Positions 42,655-48,387 of a stretch of 48,387 nucleotides of DNA are shown here, one piece after another. Position 1 is the first letter of the stretch. The number at the start of each line of letters is the position of its first letter. The notes below the pieces were generated by a model. That model searched no databases. It saw nothing but the letters and a program-made list of their open reading frames with translations, and was not told the origin of the DNA. Position numbers and translations under genes: made by a program. Origin of the DNA: an uncultured Ruminococcus sp. (lineage in GTDB: Bacteria; Bacillota; Clostridia; Lachnospirales; Lachnospiraceae); contig USFD01000013.1 of assembly GCA_900553885.1 (NCBI GenBank), positions 1 through 48,387 of the forward strand, in the 5' to 3' direction.

Positions 42655-44943
42655 ATGGGGATTATAAATGATATAGCCAAAAAAGAATTGAATATAGATG
42701 TAGGCTATTCAACGGATCAGTATGATTACCATTTGACACTGCCTCCTATCGATATAAACTTATCTTGTTTCGGACGTGAAAATGATATTGAGAAGATATT
42801 ACGACGCCTAGAAAAAGAAAAACTGTTAATTGTTGTAAACGGAATAGGAGGTATTGGAAAGACCCGTTTATGCAAATACATATACAGAGCTGCAGAAAAG
42901 CAGACTACTCCCATTAAATTTGACCACATAGCATGGCTCAACTACAGCAACAATCTCATGGATTCTTTTATTCATGCCTTCCCCCCAGATTGGATTCCTT
43001 CTACGAACGCGACCCGGGAAGAAAAATATAGATATATTCTCCGAAAAATAAACTCTTTGGCGGAAAAGAAAAATGTTTTGCTTATAATTGACAATGTTGA
43101 TCGTTTACCTTCATCTGATCTAAAGCTTAGCACTCTAACGCAGTTGCGCTGTTATGTAATAGTCACTTCTCGTCTTAAAATGATGGAGAAAAATATCTAT
43201 TCTCTGGGTTTGCTTGTACCAAGTGCAGCAGAAGAACTTTTCCTATGGTATTATACATATCATTATGCAGGAAGAGATCATGAAATATCAGATATACTGC
43301 CTGCCCTCTTAAATCTCTGCGGTTTTCATGCTATGACAATTGAATTAATGGCTAAATCATTTAATACTGGAAAAATTAAAATAATCTCTGCTTATCAGCA
43401 ACTGGTCAAAAACCATTTTGATCTTTCTGTCTTTACAGAAAAAATTACAACAGATTGGGACAACGAAACCATGGATACCTCTATTTCCAAGCATATTGGA
43501 AAACTATTTTCTATTATGGGTTTACCATCCAAAGAAAAAGAATTACTTTACATCTTATCGCTTTTTTCACCAACAGATTTTCCTATTACAAGCCTGATCC
43601 ATATCCTTGGTAAGCAAACAGTTCCTGATTCTCTAACAAATATTATCAAAAAGGGATGGATAAATTGCGAGAATGATATCATAGTCATGCATGCATCTGT
43701 AAAATTTGCTATTCAATATGCATGCCGGAAAACTAGTGTCATCAAATACACTTATCTCTTGGAAAACCTATCTCAGGAATTGCATTGGAGTAATTCACCA
43801 GCAGAAATAACCCATTTAATCAGTCATGCAGAAGCGGCTTTTATTTCTTTTGAAAAAAGCCATGCTTTTCAATTAATATCTCTTACATCCAAAATATCTG
43901 ATTACCATCTATATGAAGGAAATTTAAAATCTAGTATATATTTTTTGGAGAAACAGATAAGTATTTTAAAAACTTTTCCTAACCATGAAAAGGACGTTGC
44001 TGAATGTTTCAAGAAAATAGGAGCGCAATATCAAGAACTCGGAAATGTAGAATTGGCGTACAAGTTTCATAAAAAATGCTTAAAGATACGGAAACAATTC
44101 TATTTACCTATATCGTTTGAGCGGGCAGAGTGCTATGCACACATTGCCTTTTATTATCAGGAGATTGGACAGTATTGGAAAGCTCTGTCAAATGCCAAGC
44201 GGGCATTTGACATTAGACTTCGTATATATGGACCTGAGCATGAAATAACTGCATGGTCCTATAATAATCTCGCTTTGCTTTATTTTCATCTATTCGAATA
44301 TAAAAAAGCACTGACCTTCATCAATTATGGTATACAAATTCGAGAAATAATTTTCCATAAAAGTGATGCAGATATTGGAAAACATGAATTGGACGTTGCA
44401 CAATCTAAAAGCATTCGAGGATTAATTTATCAAGCTCTCGGAATGTTTGAGAAAGCGTTGACAGACCAAAATGATGCGATGGAGATTCGTATTAGACGTC
44501 TAAACGAGAAGCATATTTTTACAGCAACTTCTTATTGTAGAGTAGTATCTAGTCTTTGCTGTCTAGATGATTTCAAGGATTTAGATTATGCATTAGATCT
44601 TGCAGAAAGGGCAATAAAAATTGATGTTGTTACAACAGGAGAGAACACTATCGATACAGCAGAAGCTTATCTTGCAAAAGCAAGAATATTACGAAGAAAA
44701 AAAGAATATTCTGAAGCAATTGAATTATTTTTACATTCCATTAATATCATCGAAATTGCTTACAGAAAAAATCACCCTCGTCTCTCGAAAATACTAGAAG
44801 AATTAGGTGATGTGTATCTTGAATACTCTGATCCTTCGCAGGCACAATTATTTTATCAGCGCGCTTATCATATAAGAGCCCTATTTTTACCAAGCAATCA
44901 TTGGGCTTTGGAAAGTGTCAAAGAAAAACTACGTAACCTTTGA
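42655..44943 (+). CDS. NB-ARC (STAND) NTPase with C-terminal TPR repeats
   Basis: A 762-residue signal-transduction NTPase. Walker A NGIGGIGKTRL at 61-71, Walker B VLLIIDNVD at 141-149, and the sensor strand VIVTSR at 168-173 are as in NB-ARC proteins. Winged-helix and helical segments follow to about 400. Residues 430-760 hold about seven tetratricopeptide-like repeats (GNVELAYKFHKKCLKIRKQF, GQYWKALSNAKRAFDIRLRI, SYNNLALLYFHLFEYKKALT). Such TPR-STAND proteins sense a ligand with the TPR part and oligomerise. There is no effector domain at either end, so the co-encoded 235-residue protein is the likely output module. GGAG lies 7 bases before the ATG. Low GC and plus orientation set it apart from the integrase side. 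Confidence 0.88.
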   Translation: MGIINDIAKKELNIDVGYSTDQYDYHLTLPPIDINLSCFGRENDIEKILRRLEKEKLLIVVNGIGGIGKTRLCKYIYRAAEKQTTPIKFDHIAWLNYSNNLMDSFIHAFPPDWIPSTNATREEKYRYILRKINSLAEKKNVLLIIDNVDRLPSSDLKLSTLTQLRCYVIVTSRLKMMEKNIYSLGLLVPSAAEELFLWYYTYHYAGRDHEISDILPALLNLCGFHAMTIELMAKSFNTGKIKIISAYQQLVKNHFDLSVFTEKITTDWDNETMDTSISKHIGKLFSIMGLPSKEKELLYILSLFSPTDFPITSLIHILGKQTVPDSLTNIIKKGWINCENDIIVMHASVKFAIQYACRKTSVIKYTYLLENLSQELHWSNSPAEITHLISHAEAAFISFEKSHAFQLISLTSKISDYHLYEGNLKSSIYFLEKQISILKTFPNHEKDVAECFKKIGAQYQELGNVELAYKFHKKCLKIRKQFYLPISFERAECYAHIAFYYQEIGQYWKALSNAKRAFDIRLRIYGPEHEITAWSYNNLALLYFHLFEYKKALTFINYGIQIREIIFHKSDADIGKHELDVAQSKSIRGLIYQALGMFEKALTDQNDAMEIRIRRLNEKHIFTATSYCRVVSSLCCLDDFKDLDYALDLAERAIKIDVVTTGENTIDTAEAYLAKARILRRKKEYSEAIELFLHSINIIEIAYRKNHPRLSKILEELGDVYLEYSDPSQAQLFYQRAYHIRALFLPSNHWALESVKEKLRNL

Positions 44944-45195
44944 GTTTCCATGTGATCGCCCGAATAAATGCATGTAATCGATTAAATGGCATAATTGTTT
45001 TATAAATTAGCTCTAAGTTTCCCACTATCAGAACGCTTTGCAGACTTACACCCATTAAATTGCGCCCTTACTAGGCAAATAAAAATACGAGCCAGGTCCG
45101 TGCGAGACCTGGCTCTTGATATAAAAGTTATTTATACAATAAATAAAAATCTACAAAATAATATACTCTATCTTCTCCGTACTATCAATTCAAAC
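44944..45195. other. Intergenic region between NB-ARC operon and IS66 head
   Basis: It holds the end of the operon and a 10-bp perfect hairpin. A 127-codon open frame at 44995-45378 runs through that hairpin and the IS end and shows no family features. Confidence 0.5.
45089..45115. terminator. Strong hairpin after the NB-ARC/TPR gene
   Basis: GAGCCAGGTC and GACCTGGCTC, a perfect 10-bp stem around a 7-base loop. The plus-strand tail is only moderately T-rich; the minus strand side has TTTTT. Likely terminator for the operon and possibly for both strands. Confidence 0.65.
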
Positions 45196-45299
45196 GTAAG
45201 CGCCAAATATTCCTGCGGATTTCCTGATCCTCAAGCTTTACCTATAATTGTAGTCGATAGATATTTAGACTATTTCACTACAATTATGGAGGATAGGTT

Positions 45300-45710
45300 A
45301 TGGCAGGTACTCGCAAAGCCCGTGTTCCGATGGCGGAACAGATTCGGCTTATCAATGAATGCCGCCAGAGCGGCATGACAGATGCTGACTGGTGCCGTGA
45401 AAACGACATTGCAGTAAGCACCTTTTACAACTGGGTCAGCCGCTGCCGGAAAGCGGCAGCGGATCAGATCCCGGCAGCGAATTATGGTCATCTTGAGGTC
45501 CCCCGCCCAAAACAGGACGTGGTCCCCATTGACATTGTTCCAGATCACATTCCGGAGCAGCATACAGCATCACAGATGCAGAACCCGTACCTTGACAATT
45601 CGCATACGATTGAAGTTGCTATGAAGAACATCACGGTCCGGATCAGCAATGATGCAGATCCTGTTCTGCTCACCAGGACATTCCACCTGCTTCAGGAGCT
45701 CTCATGTTAG
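45300..45710 (+). CDS. tnpA: IS66 family accessory protein TnpA
   Basis: A 136-residue helix-turn-helix protein of the IS66 TnpA group (VPMAEQIRLINECRQSGMTDADWCRENDIAVSTFYNWVSRCRK, in parts). It is needed for IS66 transposition together with TnpB and TnpC. GGAGG lies 7 bases before the ATG. Its stop overlaps the tnpB start (ATGTTAG), the normal IS66 coupling. It is intact, although its partners are truncated. Confidence 0.85.
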   Translation: MAGTRKARVPMAEQIRLINECRQSGMTDADWCRENDIAVSTFYNWVSRCRKAAADQIPAANYGHLEVPRPKQDVVPIDIVPDHIPEQHTASQMQNPYLDNSHTIEVAMKNITVRISNDADPVLLTRTFHLLQELSC

Positions 45711-45760
45711 GTGACATCTCCGGACTTGAGAAGATCTACATTGTCTGTGGCTACACCGAT
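45704..45760 (+). pseudogene. IS66 tnpB, 5' fragment
   Basis: The first 19 codons (MLGDISGLEKIYIVCGYTD) are typical of IS66 TnpB. The frame then turns into unrelated codons and stops at 45808, because another element has been inserted or the region was deleted. Confidence 0.8.
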
Positions 45761-45826
45761 TATCCGAGAAGAATTATTATTCGAGAAGATTCCGGTTATC
45801 ATAGTTAATGACTATCTGATATAAAT

Positions 45827-45845
45827 CCCCCAGCGGCGCTGGGGG
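45827..45845. repeat. Left-end hairpin of the IS200-type element
   Basis: Arms CCCCCAGC and GCTGGGGG with loop GGC, a compact stem typical of the subterminal structures that TnpA recognises as single-stranded DNA. Confidence 0.65.
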
Positions 45846-45956
45846 ACTAGGGCAAGCGGAAGCGTTGCCCAAAGCCCTAGAAGTAAAAAACCTCCCCGTG
45901 ATATAATAGTAAAGGTTTCGCAGGTCATTACTACTATCGCAAGGAGGTATCCACAA

Positions 45957-46368
45957 GTGGATAATCAAAGTATACAACATACGCGTTGGAATTGCACGTA
46001 CCATATTGTTTTTATTCCGAAATATCGTAGAAAAGTAATGTATGGAGAGGTCAAGAGGGATGTTGTAGAGGTTAAAAAAACTGTGCGAGATGAAACAAGT
46101 ACAGATACTTGAGGGAAAGGTTTGTAAAGATCATGTACATATGTATGTAGCAATACCACCTAAGATGAGTGTATCAGATTTCATGTCGTACTTGAAAGGT
46201 AAAAGTGCGCTGATGTTGTTTGACAGACATCCAGAGTTTCGAGCAAAACGAGGAGATAAGCATTTCTGGGCAAGAGGATATTACGTTACAACAGTCGGCA
46301 ATGTGAACGAGGAAACGATTCGGGAATATATTCGAAACCAGGAAGAAAATGATAAACTCGAAGGATAA
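45957..46368 (+). pseudogene. IS200-type transposase TnpA, frameshifted
   Basis: The frame opens with GTG at 45957 (AAGGAGG 9 bases upstream) and reads VDNQSIQHTRWNCTYHIVF IPKYRRKVMYGEVKRDV, then runs off frame and stops after a few residues. From about 46070 the correct sequence continues in another frame: KKLCEMKQVQILEGKVCKDHVHMYVAIPPKMSVSDFM...KGKSALMLF...RGYYVTTVG...REYIRNQ. The break is at the seven-A run 46074-46080 and needs a +1 shift, so it is most likely a one-base insertion. The HUH motif (DHVHMYVAIPP, His-x-His) and the catalytic tyrosine region (REYIRNQ) are preserved in the second frame. Confidence 0.85.
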
Positions 46369-46464
46369 GTGGCCTCCTGAAAGGAGGCAGCCAGCATGAA
46401 TGGTATCTGTGAAACCCGCCCAAGGGGCAGAACCAGCATAACGCAGCGGAGCTGTAAAAATTAA

Positions 46465-46483
46465 ACCCCATTTGAAATGGGGT
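46465..46483. repeat. Right-end hairpin of the IS200-type element
   Basis: ACCCCATTT and AAATGGGGT with almost no loop, placed about 100 bases after the transposase stop, as in IS200 right ends. Confidence 0.6.
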
Positions 46484-46523
46484 AAACGGTAGATAGTGCG
46501 TACCTTGCAGTTTTCTACCGTTT
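46484..46523. repeat. Inverted repeat AAACGGTAGA / TCTACCGTTT
   Basis: Perfect 10-bp arms 20 bases apart between the IS200-type right end and the IS66 transposase stop. GTAAACGG at 46482 resembles the IS66 terminal GTAAGCGG with one mismatch, so this may be the end of the second IS66 element or a terminator for its transposase gene. Confidence 0.5.
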
Positions 46524-46576
46524 ATGCGACAATGCTCTCAGTTAGGAAAACATTCTTTGAAAATTAAATATTGTTC

Positions 46577-47902
46577 TCAAGAGGGCTGACTGCTTCCTGT
46601 ATGCTTGCGGCATCTCTCCGGCAAAGCCGGTGACCAGGGCAGCAGATCTTCGCAAAAACTATAATCCTTATCATCTATATGCTTCGGGATTTCCGTCAGG
46701 AGATATTCGAAGTATTCATAAGGCTTCAGGTTATTCGCTTTTGCTGTCTCTGCTATATTGTAAATGATCGCACTGGATTTTGCTCCTGCAACCGTATCAA
46801 TCATTACCCAATTCTTCTTCCCGATGCAGAATCCGCGGATCGACTGCTCCGCTGCGCTGTTATGCATCGGCACTTCTCCATCATCCAGAAATACTTTCAG
46901 GTATTTTTCCTGGTTCAGGCTGTACTGGAAACCTTCCCAGGTCTTGCCTTTTTTGGGGATGCGGCAGATATTCTCTTTCAGCCACTCAAAATAGGCCTCC
47001 ACCAATGGGCGGACGCTGACCTGTCTGCGTTTTTCGCGTTCTTTTACCGGCAGTTCTTTCAGGATCTTTTCTTCCCTGAAAATCGCCTGTATCATGGAAA
47101 GGACGAGGTACGCAAGGCTTTCTTTCTGTTTTTCTTTCGGCAATGCTTTTACCGCATCGTCAAAGCGGCGTCTCGCATGGCTCCAGCATCCTGCGACCTT
47201 CAGGTCCCCACGCTCATTTTCGATCGTGTGGTATACCTGGTAACCGTCCGTAACACAAACACCGCTGAAATCCCGCAGGAATTCCCTCGGATGGCTTGCA
47301 TTGCGCGTCTTCTGGTACTTATACAGGATGATCGGGCAATCCCCATACATTTGTCCGGTGCGGTAAACCCACATGTAACTCTTGCTCCCGGTATCCCTTC
47401 CATTCTTATCCACAAGCACAGGGGTCTCGTCTGCCTGCAGCACGTGGTAGTCATATAACCTCTCATGCAGGTAATCATAAAAGATTGCAAGATACCGGTC
47501 CGCACACTGGATGGTCCAGTTTGCCATGTTCTGCCGGGAGATGTTCAGCCCATACCGCGCAAACTCCTGCGCCTGCCGGTAAAGGGGAACCGCATTGACA
47601 TATTTGGCATTCATGATGGCCGCCTCCCCATCCTGCCCCTCTTCGGTATCAGCAGCAACAGCTTCCGCCTCATTAAAAAATACGATATTCCCGTCAATCT
47701 CCATAAACAGAATCTGCCCATCTGTTTCATGGCGTTCTGTACTTCTCCCAAAACGGTGTCTCTTCAGGTCCGCCAGCTGTTCCAGTACGAGTTGGAGCGT
47801 ATGGTCAAGGTTTTCCAGCTGTTCTTTCTGCGCAAGGAATAAACGGATTATGGTCTCCTTATCCAGATTTTTCAGTTGTTCTTCTGTATAGTTTGAAGCC
47901 AT
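46577..47902 (-). CDS. tnpC: IS66 transposase TnpC with an internal deletion
   Basis: A 441-residue DDE-type transposase, start at 47902 with GGAGG upstream (the frame extends to 47992). The N-terminal coiled region and FGRSTERHETDGQ are normal, and the catalytic part is complete (QADETPVLVDKNG, VTDGYQVYH, VAGCWSHARRRFDDA, VPMHNSAAEQSIRGFCIGKKNW and the NLKPYEYFEYLLTEIP tail). Between EAEAVAADTEEGQDGEAA and MNAKYVNAVPLYRQ about 100-130 residues, including the family zinc-finger region (CPxCG type), are missing in frame. The protein is probably inactive or altered. Length and deletion are judged against the usual 500-550 residues. Confidence 0.8.
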   Translation of the reverse strand: MASNYTEEQLKNLDKETIIRLFLAQKEQLENLDHTLQLVLEQLADLKRHRFGRSTERHETDGQILFMEIDGNIVFFNEAEAVAADTEEGQDGEAAIMNAKYVNAVPLYRQAQEFARYGLNISRQNMANWTIQCADRYLAIFYDYLHERLYDYHVLQADETPVLVDKNGRDTGSKSYMWVYRTGQMYGDCPIILYKYQKTRNASHPREFLRDFSGVCVTDGYQVYHTIENERGDLKVAGCWSHARRRFDDAVKALPKEKQKESLAYLVLSMIQAIFREEKILKELPVKEREKRRQVSVRPLVEAYFEWLKENICRIPKKGKTWEGFQYSLNQEKYLKVFLDDGEVPMHNSAAEQSIRGFCIGKKNWVMIDTVAGAKSSAIIYNIAETAKANNLKPYEYFEYLLTEIPKHIDDKDYSFCEDLLPWSPALPERCRKHTGSSQPS

Positions 47903-48084
47903 GATCCGCTTCCCTCCTTCATGTTTTTGCTTTTTATATTTTAACATAATCCTGCATTTCTGGCGAATCTGGACGGATAAGAGTTCCGGCAAAATGACGG
48001 TGCTTTATCAGGCGCAGGCTGCCCCTGCAGGCAGGAGATCCGCAGCTGTTCCCCTGCTGAAAATTTCTCTGTTCTGCACAAAGG

Positions 48085-48387
48085 CTATCCGGTGTATTCC
48101 GGTGGCTTTACGGGTTTGACCGCTTTCTTCGGAGTAACAGTAAGCCCTTCCATCAGCCAACGGAACTGCTGCTGTGTCAGCGCCTGCACTTCTTCCGCAT
48201 TACGCGGCCACTGGAATTGACTTTCAGATAATCTTTTGTACAATAGGAGCCAGCCGTCCCCTTCCCAGACCAACCCCTTGATCCTGTCCAGCCTTCTTCC
48301 GCAAAACAGGTACAGAGCTCCCGGCACGTATGGGCTGGTTCCTGTCTTTGCTTCAATCACCGCAGCCAACCGATCCATTCCAGACCG
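48085..48387 (-). CDS. tnpB: IS66 TnpB, C-terminal part, cut by window edge
   Basis: The TnpB body is clear: MDRLAAVIEAKTG, ALYLFCGRRLDRIKGLVWEGD, WLLLYKRL and LTQQQFRWLMEGL (parts). The first ~20 residues, of the kind still present in the fragment at 45704-45760, lie beyond position 48387. The gene precedes tnpC by about 180 bases on the minus strand. Confidence 0.8.
   Translation of the reverse strand, partial: RSGMDRLAAVIEAKTGTSPYVPGALYLFCGRRLDRIKGLVWEGDGWLLLYKRLSESQFQWPRNAEEVQALTQQQFRWLMEGLTVTPKKAVKPVKPPEYTG

Larger units (their letters stand above)
45196..45760 (+). mobile_element. Truncated IS66-family element (left end, tnpA and start of tnpB)
   Basis: The IS66-type terminal word GTAAGCG begins at 45196. 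tnpA follows at 45300 and the first 19 codons of tnpB at 45704. Homology stops at about 45760, where the IS200/IS605-type sequence begins. The rest of this copy (tnpB body, tnpC, right end) is not found in the same orientation. Confidence 0.7.
45761..46484 (+). mobile_element. IS200/IS605-type element inserted in the IS66 remnant
   Basis: A transposase pseudogene flanked by stem-loops. The left hairpin CCCCCAGC-GGC-GCTGGGGG is at 45827-45845, and a nested second one (CTAGGGC...GCCCTAG with GGGCAAGC/GCGTTGCCC) follows. The right hairpin ACCCCATTT/AAATGGGGT is at 46465-46483. Terminal inverted repeats are absent, as expected for the family. The exact ends are uncertain by about 40 bases. Confidence 0.65.
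46484..48387 (-). mobile_element. IS66-family element in reverse orientation, running off the window
   Basis: tnpC and the C-terminal part of tnpB are on the minus strand; tnpA and the far inverted repeat would be to the right of the window. It is in opposite orientation to the IS66 head at 45196-45760. The left end is uncertain (46482-46576). Confidence 0.7.

Noticed and set aside
44995..45378. 127-codon plus-strand frame after the NB-ARC/TPR gene
   Set aside because: It reads through a strong hairpin and the IS66 end and overlaps the true tnpA out of frame.
46074..46080. Programmed -1 frameshift in the IS200-type transposase
   Set aside because: The frame needed after the A-run is +1 relative to the first frame, and IS200 transposases are normally a single frame; a simple indel is more likely.

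Overview
The window looks like a chromosomal segment of a gut Firmicute, most likely a Lachnospiraceae-type Clostridium. Reasons: TTGACA/TATAAT-like promoters and strong AGGAGG ribosome binding sites, a TGD-type cell-wall sorting tail, phosphotransferase uptake with cre-like sites, a class M sirtuin with a zinc macrodomain, and a tRNA-linked integrated element. The genus is an inference.

Positions 1 to about 31,100 are ordinary chromosome, almost all on the minus strand. They hold a plant/host-glycan and sucrose block (GH78 rhamnosidase-like surface enzyme, GH32 sucrose-6-phosphate hydrolase, PTS IIBCA, LacI regulator); an Rrf2 regulator; a macrodomain-sirtuin (ADP-ribosylation) operon with twin palindromic operators; a two-component system with a membrane protein; a small envelope-like gene pair; phosphoglucomutase; a plus-strand potassium-channel-like gene; and a catabolic cluster. 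The cluster comprises a GntR regulator, an HPr-like protein, a class II aldolase, a Tm-1-like protein, a metallo-lactonase-like protein, a KdgT-type permease, and a TIM/RpiB isomerase pair. Its two operons are driven by look-alike promoters that share 7-bp tandem repeats, so they are probably co-regulated. After it come ThpR, a DEDDh exonuclease, a WYL regulator, a HIRAN protein, a PASTA membrane protein and a nucleotidyltransferase-like protein.

From 31,505 on the DNA changes character: it is more AT-rich and accessory. Two 43-bp direct repeats (31505-31547 and 33390-33432) are the 3' part of a tRNA-Arg(CCT) gene, each followed by its own terminator. They look like the att scars of elements integrated one after the other. 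The first interval holds a Fic protein. The next holds two paralogous NACHT-pentapeptide-repeat proteins, the wreck of an integrase between them, and an intact tyrosine integrase with two excisionase-like genes. A divergent two-gene operon follows: an unrecognised 235-residue protein and an NB-ARC/TPR protein. Three STAND NTPases plus Fic within about 13 kb make this a probable anti-phage defence island.

The right end (45.2-48.4 kb) is insertion-sequence debris: an IS66 head truncated in tnpB, an IS200/IS605-type element with a frameshifted transposase, and an oppositely oriented IS66 whose transposase lacks its zinc-finger region and whose tnpB runs off the window. The intact tRNA-Arg is predicted to lie beyond the right edge.

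The best candidates for undescribed biology are the 41935-44943 two-gene NB-ARC/TPR system, the duplicated NACHT-pentapeptide module, and the Tm-1/aldolase/KdgT/TIM/RpiB catabolic cluster.
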